The position numbers and the translations under genes were made by a program. DNA of 64,000 nucleotides from Bradyrhizobium sp. AZCC 1719. Lineage in GTDB: Bacteria; Pseudomonadota; Alphaproteobacteria; Rhizobiales; Xanthobacteraceae. Where the stretch lies: the NCBI RefSeq assembly GCF_036924525.1, contig NZ_JAZHRU010000001.1, positions 5,919,001-5,983,000 of the forward strand. The letters run 5' to 3'. Below the pieces are notes generated by a model. It saw nothing but the letters and a program-made list of their open reading frames with translations, did no database searches and was not told the DNA's origin. Shown piece by piece: positions 24,791-33,388 of the stretch; positions within the stretch are counted from its first letter, which is position 1; each line of letters opens with the position of its first letter.

Positions 24791-27055
24791 CTACCCGCCA
24801 AACTTCTTGCGCAACATGATGCCGAGAATGTTGGAATAGTCGTCGGTCCATAGCGCACTTGTCTGGTCAGGGGGTAAGGGCGTCCAGCTACCCGCGACAC
24901 GTCCGGTATCGCCGGCGTCGCGCGCCATCACGACGACCCGGGCATTGGCCGCGAACGTCGTCATGAAATCTCCAGCGCGGTCATCCTCGCGAAGAAAGCT
25001 AACCAGCCCCTGGGACCGGGCGACATTGGCCACCACTGGCGCGAGATCGAGGTGGCGGTTGGAAATATGCGCGATGATCACGCCGCGGCCGGAAAGCTTC
25101 GAGAGATAACCTGCGAGCGCCTCGCGCGTCAGCAGATGCACCGGAATGCTGTCAGACGAAAAGGCGTCCAGAACGATCAAGTCATAGCGATCGGGTGACG
25201 CTTCCAGCGTCAGGCGCGCATCTCCGGCAACGACGGGTGCGTCCGGCGCGCATTTCGACAGGAACGTGAAGAGATTTGGATCCCGTGCCATGCGGATAAC
25301 TTCCGGATCGATCTCGAAGAACGCCCAGCGCTCTCCGGCCTTGCGGTGGCAGGCCAACGATCCCGTGCCGAGCCCGACGATGGCGACGTGCTCGAAGCCG
25401 TCATGGGCGGCGCGCGCGGCTCGGATCGCGTCGGCCAACGCGCCCTCCGGATAATAATAGGTCAATGGCGTGGGCGCCCCGTCGACTGCCGCGCCATCCT
25501 CGTTGCGCAATCGTTGAGCGCCATGGATTGTGGTGCCATGATAGAGGGCGCGCGCCTTGCCGTCGGCGATTTCGGCTACCCTGTGAACGCCGAAGAAACT
25601 GCGCGCCGTCTCAATCGGCGCAATTCCCGGCCGCCAAAAAGCGGTAACGGCAAAACTCAGGACGACAAGCCCGAAGAGGCGCATCGGCTGCTGCCGTTGA
25701 AACAGCATCGCTGCCGCCATTAGCGCGAGCAGGACTTGAAATGGCAATTCCAGGGTCGCAGGCAGTTGTACGGCGGTGAGGCACGAGACGGCCGCCAGGA
25801 CCGCGCTCAGCAGCAACCACGGCCAAAGTTCAGCCACCGCCTTGCTGATACTGCTCGTGAAGACGCCAGGCATGCACAACAGCGCCAGCGCAATCAGGAT
25901 TGGGTACTCATAGTTGCCGCTGAATATCTGGGGCGCCAGCAGGCCCGCAAACACTCCACCGATGACGCCGCCGAACGAGGTGCAAAGGTAAAATTCTGTC
26001 AACCGTTGCGGGGCCGGACGCCGCGCGTAGAGCTCGCCGTGGCACGTCAGCGTCAGCAGTGCGAACGCGACGAGATTGAGGATGATCAGCGTCACCCAGA
26101 ACACCTTATCGCCGCCGATCAGGCTCACGGCAAGCGGCGCCACTGCGAACGGAACGAGCCAGACGACATTGGCATGCGCGATCCACGGCCTTTCGCGGAA
26201 CACGGCGACGAAAGTGAGCAGGTAGATCGCCAGCGGGACCACCCACAGGAACGGAGCGGCGGCGATGTCGGTCGTCAGATATGCGGTGACGGCGATGACG
26301 AGGCCGGAAGGCACCGCGGCCAGAGCGGCCCAACGCACTCGTTCGCCAGCGCTCGCGCAACCTTCATCAAGCGGACCGGCCTGCGCGTCGACCGCCGCCG
26401 CACGCGAAGCAAACAAGCCGGCGATAACCAAGAGCACGGCAAACAGTGCAAATCCGACGGACCAGGCCGTGGTCTGCGTCTTCAGCGTCAGGATCGGCTC
26501 GATAATAGCGGGATAGGCGAACAGCGCGGCAAACGAGCCGAGATTGGACGCTGCGTAAAGAACGTAGGGGTTGCTCGCCTGCCTGTGCTCGCTTGCAGCA
26601 AACCAGCTTTGCAGCAGCGGCGCACTGGCCGATAGCGTAAAGAACGGAAGCCCGATCGAGACCGCAAACAATCCGAACAGCCACAGCGCCGTTCCATCCG
26701 ATGGCGGAGCTATCCAACCTGGCGCGACGGCGATCGGCAGGTTCGTCGCCGTTATCCCGACCAGCAGCAGATGGACCATCGCCGCCCGGCCGGGCCGCAG
26801 CAGGCGGTTCAGGAAATGGGCGTAGGCATATCCCGCCAGCAGCACGGTTTGAAAGAACACCATCGCAACCGACCACACGGCCGGCGCGCCGCCGAGCTTG
26901 GGCAGCACCATCTTTGCAAACATCGGCTGGATCGAGAAGAGAAGCAGCGCCGAGACGAACAGCGTCAGCCCGTAGAGCAACGGCATCAGCCGGACGCTAG
27001 TAGCCTGCGGATCGACGGCAGACGATACTCGGTCCGAAGCTTGGAAGAGCGACAT
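24791..27055 (-). CDS. Fused membrane/spermidine-synthase-like protein
   Basis: 754 residues. The first 500 or so hold many hydrophobic segments, starting LLYGLTLFVSALLLFSIQPMFAKM, and match the 'fused MFS/spermidine synthase' architecture. The C-terminal third is a SAM-type Rossmann domain with AIVGLGTGSLAC, FFEIDPEVIRMA, AGDARLTL and DLIVLDAFSSDSIPVHLLT, as in SpeE. Polyamine synthesis itself is unproven for such fusions. The start is the ATG of MSLFQASDR with CCGGAGATATCG upstream. Confidence 0.85.
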   Translation of the reverse strand: MSLFQASDRVSSAVDPQATSVRLMPLLYGLTLFVSALLLFSIQPMFAKMVLPKLGGAPAVWSVAMVFFQTVLLAGYAYAHFLNRLLRPGRAAMVHLLLVGITATNLPIAVAPGWIAPPSDGTALWLFGLFAVSIGLPFFTLSASAPLLQSWFAASEHRQASNPYVLYAASNLGSFAALFAYPAIIEPILTLKTQTTAWSVGFALFAVLLVIAGLFASRAAAVDAQAGPLDEGCASAGERVRWAALAAVPSGLVIAVTAYLTTDIAAAPFLWVVPLAIYLLTFVAVFRERPWIAHANVVWLVPFAVAPLAVSLIGGDKVFWVTLIILNLVAFALLTLTCHGELYARRPAPQRLTEFYLCTSFGGVIGGVFAGLLAPQIFSGNYEYPILIALALLCMPGVFTSSISKAVAELWPWLLLSAVLAAVSCLTAVQLPATLELPFQVLLALMAAAMLFQRQQPMRLFGLVVLSFAVTAFWRPGIAPIETARSFFGVHRVAEIADGKARALYHGTTIHGAQRLRNEDGAAVDGAPTPLTYYYPEGALADAIRAARAAHDGFEHVAIVGLGTGSLACHRKAGERWAFFEIDPEVIRMARDPNLFTFLSKCAPDAPVVAGDARLTLEASPDRYDLIVLDAFSSDSIPVHLLTREALAGYLSKLSGRGVIIAHISNRHLDLAPVVANVARSQGLVSFLREDDRAGDFMTTFAANARVVVMARDAGDTGRVAGSWTPLPPDQTSALWTDDYSNILGIMLRKKFGG

Positions 27056-27180
27056 CGATATCTCCGGCACCGGCAATTGCCTGCACGGTATCGAGCCGCC
27101 CCTAAACAAGGCTTAAAAGATGGCAAGGAATGGCGGACGCCATGGTAAATGTCGCCTTGATCCGGGCAGGATGGCCCCGC

Positions 27181-27630
27181 TCAGCCCTTTCGCGTGTGAC
27201 CCCACGCCGCGTCCCAGTCTTCGCCCGCAGCATCGATGACGCGGCCATCGGCCTCGAAGAACTTGTTCGGCACCTGGAAGATTGCGAGCATCAGCCCGCC
27301 TTGTGGACACCACGCGACGTGGCGGCTACCCTCTTCGCGCCAGATGAACTCGCCGGCCTTGCATTCGATGCCCTGCGCCGGACCTTCCTTGTCGACGAGC
27401 GAGCCTTCGAGGACGTAGGTCTGCTCGATGTTGACGTGTTCGTGGTCGGGGAGCACCGCACCCGGCGCGAACCGCATCAGCGCGGTCATCAGGCCGGTCT
27501 TGCGATCGAACAGCAGCGTCTTTGCCTCGCAGCCGGGAAAGCGGGTCTTCTGCCATTCCATGCTGTCGGGTCGAACCAGATGGGAATGCGTGTCTGCAGT
27601 CTGCGTATTTGCCGGCGTCGCAGCGTCCAT
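27181..27630 (-). CDS. Cupin-domain protein (ChrR-like)
   Basis: 149 residues; ribosome site GGAGGATCGCC directly before the ATG of MDAATPANTQ. The core has PDHEHVNIEQTYVLEGSLVD, a cupin motif 1 with His-x-His and Glu metal ligands, and a GEFIWREEGSRHVAW motif 2. Such small cupins bind a metal and may act as sensors or dioxygenases; no substrate can be named. Confidence 0.8.
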   Translation of the reverse strand: MDAATPANTQTADTHSHLVRPDSMEWQKTRFPGCEAKTLLFDRKTGLMTALMRFAPGAVLPDHEHVNIEQTYVLEGSLVDKEGPAQGIECKAGEFIWREEGSRHVAWCPQGGLMLAIFQVPNKFFEADGRVIDAAGEDWDAAWGHTRKG

Positions 27631-27976
27631 GGCGATCCTCCGTTCTGCATGTTTTGGCGCGATCCTAGCAGCTTTGCCTCTCGCCGCCAGCCGGCAGGTG
27701 TGCGCTGCGGCGTCCTTGTCCGCACCTGCGGCCGTCTTCGAGCGCGCCCAACCGGATATGAAAGACAGCCAATCAAAGACATTCCAGCTCAAGGGATTTG
27801 ACGTCCCGATTGAGCTTTACGTCGCCTAGCGTGTGAGTGAGCTGGCGGCTCTGCTGTCATCGCATAGCAGCTTCCCTTCGGCACGATCGGCTCCCTTCCG
27901 AGTGATATTTAGGCCTCGTAACCCGAGGCTGCCGGCACCATGATGTCGGCATCAGGGAATCGCGAAAGACTGCAGC
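27631..27976. other. Interval between the cupin gene and the TauE gene
   Basis: 346 bp between divergent genes, so it must hold both promoters. A plus-strand frame at 27629-27829 (66 codons, signal-like N-terminus) overlaps the cupin start and has no ribosome site; I do not call it. A small hairpin GCCTCG-TAACC-CGAGGC lies at 27913-27929. Nothing else is seen. Confidence 0.4.
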
Positions 27977-28711
27977 GTGGGCTTCCTTTTTGTCCTCATT
28001 GTCGGCCTGCTCGCCGGCACCATCTCAGGCATTGTCGGCACCGGCTCGTCGATCATGCTGATGCCGGTGTTGGTCTATCAATACGGGCCGAAAGAAGCGG
28101 TGCCGATCATGGCGGTCGCGGCGGTGATGGCGAACCTGTCGCGCATTCTCGCCTGGTGGCGCGAGGTCGACTGGCGCGCCTGCATCGCCTATTCGGTTAC
28201 GGGCATCCCGGCCGCAGCCCTCGGCGCGCGGACGTTGCTCGCCCTGCCCTCACATGCCGTCGACATCGCGATCGGCCTGTTTCTCATCGCGATGGTGCCG
28301 GTTCGGCATTGGCTGGCCCGACATCAGCTAAAGGCACGCCTCTGGCATCTGGCGGTCGGCGGCGCCGTTATCGGCTTTCTCACCGGCATCGTGGTTTCGA
28401 CCGGACCGCTCAGCGTGCCGCTGTTTCTGTTTTACGGACTGACGAAAGGTGCCTTCCTCGCCACCGAGGCCGCAAGCTCGCTCGGGCTCTATCTGAGCAA
28501 GTCGGTCACGTTCGAACGCTTCGGCGCGCTGACGCCGGATATTGCGCTGAAGGGCCTGATTGCGGGCTCCTCCCTCATGTTTGGCGCCTTCATCGCCAAA
28601 GGCTTCGTGCTGCGTCTTCAGCCCGATGTCTTTCGGCTGTTGATGGACGGCATCATGCTGGCCGCCGGTCTCACCCTGCTGTGGACGGCAATGCGCTCCG
28701 CATCCATGTAG
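27977..28711 (+). CDS. TauE/SafE family sulfite/organosulfonate exporter-like protein
   Basis: 244 residues, about eight hydrophobic segments in two repeats. The N-terminal GLLAGTISGIVGTGSSIMLMPVL motif is diagnostic of TauE/SafE (DUF81) proteins, and GIVVSTGPLSVPLFLFYGL is its counterpart in the second half. Start is GTG at 27977; no strong ribosome site. The family exports small sulfur anions in known cases; the substrate here is unknown. Confidence 0.85.
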   Translation: MGFLFVLIVGLLAGTISGIVGTGSSIMLMPVLVYQYGPKEAVPIMAVAAVMANLSRILAWWREVDWRACIAYSVTGIPAAALGARTLLALPSHAVDIAIGLFLIAMVPVRHWLARHQLKARLWHLAVGGAVIGFLTGIVVSTGPLSVPLFLFYGLTKGAFLATEAASSLGLYLSKSVTFERFGALTPDIALKGLIAGSSLMFGAFIAKGFVLRLQPDVFRLLMDGIMLAAGLTLLWTAMRSASM

Positions 28712-28758
28712 CCGTTGGCCTTCAGGCGTGCCAATTTGGTCGGTAATCAGCGTGCACC

Positions 28759-30198
28759 TTGCGCGATCTGATTCTCGACATGGGAGAATGTGTCTTGAGT
28801 GTGATGACGGAAACGGCTGATCTCGCCGATGTCGGCGACCAACGAACCGGACGAACCGAAGCTCGACAAGACACCCTGAAATTTGCGGAAGCCGCCCTTG
28901 TCGAGAGCAAGCGTGAAGGCCTGCTGCTCGCCGTCCGGGCGCGCTGGGTCGCGCTGGCCGTCACTGCCGTTACCCTACCGATCATCAACCCGAACTGGGA
29001 CGTGGTCTATTACGTGCTGATGCTGGGCTTATTTGCCCTGATCGGCTGGGCTCAGCTCAAAGTCGGCAAGGTCGGACGTTCCCCGCTAGAGGTTTTCCTG
29101 ATCATTTGCGACCTCGCGCTGCTGACCTTCCTCAGCGTTGTTCCCAATCCATGGAGCACCGAGCACTGGCCAATCGGAATGCAATTCCGGTTCGACAGTT
29201 TCATCTACTTCTTCATCTTCCTTGCCACCGCCACCCTCGCCTATTCGTGGCGAACGGTTGTCGCGATGGGCGGATGGACCACTGCCCTGTGGGCCATTGC
29301 CGTCGGTTGGGCCTATCTGCAGCCCGAAACCCATGCCGCGCTGTCACAGCGCGTCAGGGAAGCTGTTGGCGCAGATATCCGCATGTTCGAGATCATCGAT
29401 CCTTCGTCGATCGGCTTCGGCGCCCGTTTCCAGGAAGTGACGGTGTTCATCATCGTGGCCGCGATCCTGGCGTTGGCGGTACGCCGTTCGAATGCGCTTC
29501 TGATCAGCCACGCCGGGATCGAACGCGAGCGCGCCAATTTGGCGCGTTATTTTTCACCAAATGTCGTCAATGAACTCTCCGGCAACGACGAGCCGCTCAC
29601 GCGGGTTCGCACGCAAGACGTCGCGGTGTTGTTCGCCGATATCGTGGGATTCACCGCCTACGCCGATGGACGAGACCCGAAAGAGGTCATCGACACGCTG
29701 CGGCAATTCCATGAACAAATGGAAAGACAAGTGTTCCAGCACGGCGGAACACTCGACAAATACCTCGGCGATGGCTTGATGGCGACGTTCGGCACGCCGT
29801 TCGCCGGCGATTCCGACGCGCTGAACGCCTTGCGTTGCGCGCGGGGAATGATCGTCTCGATCGCTGAGCTGAACAGAGAACGGAAGGGCCGCAACGAGCC
29901 GCCGATCCAGGTCAGCGTCGGCTTGCACTATGGCCAGGTCGTGCTGGGAGATATCGGCCTCAACCGGCTCGAATTCGCCGTGATCGGCACCACCGTGAAC
30001 GCGGCGAGCCGCCTCGAGGCCCTCACCCGCGAATTCGGATGCGCCATCGTCGTCAGCGACGACCTGGTGCGCCAGGCCCGCTCGGAATCGAACCATTCGA
30101 GCGCCGACTTCGCGTCGCTTGTCGAGCGGCCCGCGCAGATCATTCGTGGTCTCGAGCAACCGGTGGGCATCTGGACGTGTGCCGACGTCACCTCATGA
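28759..30198 (+). CDS. Class III adenylate/guanylate cyclase with membrane sensor domain
   Basis: About 479 residues from TTG 28759; ATGs at 28780 and 28804 are alternative starts and 28804 (MTETADLADV) is plausible. The N-terminal half has about six membrane segments. The catalytic domain begins near 280: VAVLFADIVGFTAYAD (metal Asp294), DKYLGDGLMATFG (Lys334, metal Asp338), and TTVNAASRLEAL with the transition-state Asn and Arg. All catalytic residues are present, so it should be active; the Lys suggests ATP. Inner membrane; likely feeds cAMP signalling. Confidence 0.9.
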   Translation: MRDLILDMGECVLSVMTETADLADVGDQRTGRTEARQDTLKFAEAALVESKREGLLLAVRARWVALAVTAVTLPIINPNWDVVYYVLMLGLFALIGWAQLKVGKVGRSPLEVFLIICDLALLTFLSVVPNPWSTEHWPIGMQFRFDSFIYFFIFLATATLAYSWRTVVAMGGWTTALWAIAVGWAYLQPETHAALSQRVREAVGADIRMFEIIDPSSIGFGARFQEVTVFIIVAAILALAVRRSNALLISHAGIERERANLARYFSPNVVNELSGNDEPLTRVRTQDVAVLFADIVGFTAYADGRDPKEVIDTLRQFHEQMERQVFQHGGTLDKYLGDGLMATFGTPFAGDSDALNALRCARGMIVSIAELNRERKGRNEPPIQVSVGLHYGQVVLGDIGLNRLEFAVIGTTVNAASRLEALTREFGCAIVVSDDLVRQARSESNHSSADFASLVERPAQIIRGLEQPVGIWTCADVTS

Positions 30199-30408
30199 TG
30201 CCTTGAAGCGCGCGATACAAGAGAACACCGAGCGCGAAAAGGTGCAGGCGCAGATCACCGTCACCAGGCGACCGCAGCCAGCTCACAAATGCGCGAGGCC
30301 CGCATCCGAACCGTACGCTGAATTCGTACTGGCAGACAGGAGCGACAATCACGCCGCTCCGATGACAGCAACCTACGTCGCTCGCATGAGCGAAAACAGG
30401 AGAGCATC

Positions 30409-30540
30409 ATGCCGGATAAGTTCCGCATTGCACTCGCCGTGACTACCTTGGCGCTGGCGACCGTGTCGGCCGTCGATAGCGCGTCGGCGGGCATTAACTG
30501 GAGCTGGTTCGCAGTGCCTCTGTATGGCATACCGTACTGA
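30409..30540 (+). CDS. Secreted micropeptide, copy 1 (43 residues)
   Basis: ATG with AGGAGAGCATC directly upstream. Residues 1-27 form a textbook signal peptide: MPDKFR, a hydrophobic core, then an AxA-type site (SASA). The predicted mature peptide is GINWSWFAVPLYGIPY, 16 residues, very aromatic, no cysteine. It shares the SW-x-AVPLY-x-IP pattern with copy 2. A terminator-like hairpin follows 17 bp after the stop. Too short for routine annotation; the paired copy under divergence supports it as real. Function unknown; it may be a substrate or partner of the exporter downstream. Confidence 0.65.
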   Translation: MPDKFRIALAVTTLALATVSAVDSASAGINWSWFAVPLYGIPY

Positions 30541-30556
30541 GCGCTTGCAGCGAGAC

Positions 30557-30588
30557 GCAGAGGCCGCCCGCCGCCGGGCGACCTCTGC
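30557..30588 (+). terminator. Hairpin after micropeptide copy 1
   Basis: Outer stem GCAGAGG / CCTCTGC with inner CGCCCG / CGGGCG. The outer stem is kept in copy 2 although the loop has changed. No T-run follows. No gene is seen between 30589 and the repeat element at 30705. Confidence 0.6.
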
Positions 30589-30704
30589 AGGTTTCGCCAG
30601 GCGCGACCATCGCGAAGCTTGCGGCCGGACGAAGCCGTCGCGACGCCGTTCCAAAAATAGCAGCAATGGTGCGCGTGGTTACCGCGGCGAGGCGATCTTG
30701 CGTA

Positions 30705-30829
30705 GATCATGATGCGATTACATGGAATCGCATCATGATCTCATCGCATTGTTCGAGCATGATCTCCGCGCAAACGCTTCGCGTTTGTTAGCCAAGGGAA
30801 AACCGGTTTCCATTTTCCGGATCATGCTC
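30705..30829. repeat. Dispersed palindromic repeat between the peptide copies
   Basis: Two parts: a perfect 15-bp inverted repeat with arms GATCATGATGCGATT and AATCGCATCATGATC (30705-30740), and a 75-bp element bounded by GAGCATGATC and GATCATGCTC (30755-30829) with inner hairpin AAACGC-TTC-GCGTTT and AACCGGTT. The second is of a type I associate with bradyrhizobial and rhodopseudomonad genomes. Confidence 0.7.
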
Positions 30830-30971
30830 TACCGCGCAACCAGCTCACGAATGCGCGAGGCCTGCATCCGAACCGTACCCTGAATTCGTACCGGCAGACA
30901 GGAGCGACAATCACGCCGCTCCGATGACAGCAACCTAACGTCGCTCACATGAGCGAAAACAGGAGAGCATC

Positions 30972-31100
30972 ATGCCGGATAAGTTCCGCATTGCACTCGC
31001 CGTGGCCGTCCTGGCTCTGGCGACCGTGTCCGCCATCGATAGCGCGTCGGCGCACTGGTTTAGCTGGAGGGCAGTGCCTCTGTATTACATACCGCTCTGA
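30972..31100 (+). CDS. Secreted micropeptide, copy 2 (42 residues)
   Basis: Same AGGAGAGCATC ribosome site and almost the same signal peptide as copy 1 (MPDKFRIALAVAVLALATVS, SASA cleavage site). The predicted mature part is HWFSWRAVPLYYIPL, 15 residues. The leader is kept but the mature part has changed except for SW-x-AVPLY-x-IP, which suggests selection for a secreted product with a core motif. It stands 118 bp before the membrane fusion protein gene. Function unknown. Confidence 0.65.
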   Translation: MPDKFRIALAVAVLALATVSAIDSASAHWFSWRAVPLYYIPL

Positions 31101-31116
31101 TTGCTTGCAGCAAGAC

Positions 31117-31145
31117 GCAGAGGCCGTCCGCCGGCCGGCCTCTGC
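31117..31145 (+). terminator. Hairpin between micropeptide copy 2 and the exporter
   Basis: Perfect 10-bp stem GCAGAGGCCG / CGGCCTCTGC, 9-nt loop. Without a T-run, it may be a leaky terminator or attenuator that would give much more peptide than exporter mRNA. Confidence 0.55.
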
Positions 31146-31218
31146 CGCCGTCGCCAAGCGCGCGTCCCATCACGCGTCACGCGTCACTCAACTGGAGCAA
31201 TGGAGGGGATCGTCACAG

Positions 31219-32622
31219 ATGCGCCGCCTGCTGATCACTCTGCTTGCCATCGCCGCTGCCACCGCGGGCACATTCCATTTCTTTCCGCACTGGAGCGGTG
31301 CGCCGGCCCAGCCGTCCTACCGACTCGCCAAGGCAAACGAAGGCGAAATCGTTGCCACGGTGAACGCGAGCGGCACCATCAATCCGACCACGACAGTCAT
31401 CGTCGGCTCGCAGCTTTCGGGCCGGGTCGTCGAGCTCCTTGCCGACTACAATTCCAATGTGAAGGCAGGGCAAGTGGTAGCGCGGCTCAATTCGGACCAG
31501 ATCCTCGCCAAGCTCGATGCGGCGCGCGCCGATCTCGAGCAGGCCCGCGCCAAGAAGCTGGTGCAGAAAGCGCAGATCGAGCGCGTGCGCGCGGACACGG
31601 AAAAGGCCCGAGCTGCCGAGGCAGAGATCGAAGCGCAGATCGCCCGCAACGGAGCGCTGCTCGCCGACGCCGAGCGCACTTACCAGCGCCAGAGCGAGCT
31701 GCGCGCGCGCGGCGTCTCCGCCGAGGCAACGCACGATGCGGCCCGGACGACACGCGATGCCCAGCGTGCGAGCCTCGACTCGGTGAAAGCGCAGCTCAAA
31801 TCCGCCAAGGCGCAGCTCGTTGGCCTCGAGGCCGATCAGCGCGTGGCAGAGGCGCAGCTTGCAGCCGCGGCCGCGCAGGTCGCCGCGCGCGAGGCCACGG
31901 TCAGACAGATCGAGGTCGATCTCCGGAACACGGACATCCGCTCGCCGGTCTCCGGCGTCGTGGTTCAGCGTCAAGTCGAGCTTGGTCAGACGGTCGCGGC
32001 CGCGCTGCAGTCGCCGACCTTGTTCCTGGTAGCGGACGATCTTCGCCAAATGGAGATATCCGCCAATATAGACGAGGCCGACGTCGGCCGTATCAAGTCG
32101 GGCCAGCGCGCGACGTTCACGGTGGGCGCCTTTCCCGGGCGAACCTTCGAGGGAAGCGTCAAGCAGGTGCGGTTGGGGTCGCAGACCATACAGAACGTGG
32201 TGATCTACACGGCAATCGTCTCGATCGAGAATCCGCGTCTCGAGCTGCTGCCGGGAATGACCGCCACGCTGCGGATCGAAACCGACCGGCGCGACGGGGC
32301 CGTGCAGGTCCCGAGTGCCGCCTTGCGCTGGCGCCCCCCGCCGACCAGCGACGTTTCCGGCGCACAGGTTTCGCAGTCACAAGGAAGCAATCTTTCCGGC
32401 GAGCCGAATGCCGCCCTCGTCGAACGCAATCGGGCCACGCAGCCTGGGCGTGTCTTCGTGGTCGGGCCGGACGGCAAGCCGCAAGGGGTCACGGTCCGCA
32501 TCGGCGCAACCGAAGGAGCCGCAACCGAGATCGTATCGGGCCTCGAGCCCGGCCGCGAGGTGATCATCGGCGGCGGACCGCGCACCGCCGAGGCGAAGAC
32601 CACGCCACCCGGCAGCTTGTAG
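31219..32622 (+). CDS. MacA-like periplasmic adaptor (HlyD/RND family)
   Basis: 467 residues. An N-terminal membrane anchor MRRLLITLLAIAAATAG, then the lipoyl half-motif (GEIVATVNASGTINPTTTVIVGSQ), a long Ala/Glu/Arg-rich coiled-coil hairpin (about 85-230), the second lipoyl half (IRSPVSGVVVQRQVELGQTV) and a beta-barrel. It should link an inner-membrane ABC transporter to an outer-membrane channel; no TolC-like gene is in the window. The frame is open back to 30949 but that part is copy-2 leader, so the ATG 31219 after GGAGGGG is used. Confidence 0.9.
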   Translation: MRRLLITLLAIAAATAGTFHFFPHWSGAPAQPSYRLAKANEGEIVATVNASGTINPTTTVIVGSQLSGRVVELLADYNSNVKAGQVVARLNSDQILAKLDAARADLEQARAKKLVQKAQIERVRADTEKARAAEAEIEAQIARNGALLADAERTYQRQSELRARGVSAEATHDAARTTRDAQRASLDSVKAQLKSAKAQLVGLEADQRVAEAQLAAAAAQVAAREATVRQIEVDLRNTDIRSPVSGVVVQRQVELGQTVAAALQSPTLFLVADDLRQMEISANIDEADVGRIKSGQRATFTVGAFPGRTFEGSVKQVRLGSQTIQNVVIYTAIVSIENPRLELLPGMTATLRIETDRRDGAVQVPSAALRWRPPPTSDVSGAQVSQSQGSNLSGEPNAALVERNRATQPGRVFVVGPDGKPQGVTVRIGATEGAATEIVSGLEPGREVIIGGGPRTAEAKTTPPGSL

Positions 32623-32632
32623 AGAGGACCCC

Positions 32633-33388
32633 ATGTTCCTCATCGAGACCGAGCAGCTCACCCGCGTCTATCGGCTCGGCGACGAAGCCGTGCATGCGCT
32701 GCGCGAGGTGACGCTTTCGGTCGCGGCCGGCGAATTCACCGCCATCATGGGGCCGTCGGGCTCGGGAAAGTCAACATTCATGAACGTGATCGGCTGCCTC
32801 GACCGGCCGACCTCCGGCCGCTACCGCCTCGGCGGCGAGGAAGTGTCGGCGATGAGTCGCGATGCGCTCGCCGCCGTGCGCAACCGCAAGATCGGCTTCG
32901 TGTTTCAGCAGTTCAACCTGCTCGAGCGTCTTGATGCGCTTGGAAACGTGGAACTGGCGACGATTTACGCCGGGGAGGAGCGCAGGCGACGACGCGACAA
33001 AGCCGCGGCCGCACTCACCCGCGTTGGCCTCGCCGAGCGCCTGCATCATCAGCCGACACAGCTCTCGGGGGGCCAGCAACAGCGCGTCGCCATCGCCCGC
33101 GCACTCGTCAACACACCAAGGCTATTGCTCGCCGATGAGCCGACCGGTGCGCTCGACAGCCGCACCTCGCTCGAGCTGATGGCGCTGTTCCAGGAGCTGA
33201 ACAATGAAGGAACGACCGTTGTCGTCGTCACCCACGAACCCGAGGTGGCGCGGTTTGCATCGCGCCTCGTGCGTTTCCGCGACGGTTGCGTACTGAGTGA
33301 CATACTACAGCCCCCGGACGACGCTGCCGCCGAGCTGGTCGCAAGCCCGGTCGAGATCATGCCAGACTTCGTGGAGACGGCAGCATGA
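32633..33388 (+). CDS. ABC exporter ATPase, MacB/LolD-type
   Basis: 251 residues: Walker A GPSGSGKST (40-48), Q-loop FVFQQFNLL, signature LSGGQQQR (144-151), Walker B LLLADEP (164-170), then GALDSRTS and the H-loop VVTHEPEVARF. This is the MacB-type ATPase as a separate chain rather than fused to the permease. It starts 10 bp after the adaptor stop and overlaps the permease start by 4 bases (ATGA). Confidence 0.95.
   Translation: MFLIETEQLTRVYRLGDEAVHALREVTLSVAAGEFTAIMGPSGSGKSTFMNVIGCLDRPTSGRYRLGGEEVSAMSRDALAAVRNRKIGFVFQQFNLLERLDALGNVELATIYAGEERRRRRDKAAAALTRVGLAERLHHQPTQLSGGQQQRVAIARALVNTPRLLLADEPTGALDSRTSLELMALFQELNNEGTTVVVVTHEPEVARFASRLVRFRDGCVLSDILQPPDDAAAELVASPVEIMPDFVETAA

Larger units (their letters stand above)
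30285..31147 (+). repeat. Tandem duplication of a peptide gene with its leader and terminator
   Basis: Copy 1 (about 30285-30590) and copy 2 (about 30845-31147) match from the leader through the signal-peptide codons to the terminator hairpin. I count about six differences over some 125 bp upstream of the ATGs, so the control region is almost unchanged, while the last 15-16 codons have diverged. The start-to-start distance is 563 bp. A different dispersed repeat sits between the copies. Confidence 0.85.

Noticed and set aside
27629..27829. Plus-strand 66-codon frame with signal-like N-terminus
   Set aside because: It overlaps the cupin start on the opposite strand, has no ribosome site, and its first codons are the complement of the cupin's own ribosome site.
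30949..31218. Frame continuous with the adaptor, adding 90 N-terminal residues
   Set aside because: The added part lies over the second micropeptide and its hairpin in another frame, with no family resemblance; the adaptor has its own signal-like start and ribosome site at 31219.
31101..32711. 536-codon frame overlapping the adaptor
   Set aside because: Shadow of the adaptor gene in another frame, extremely Arg-rich.
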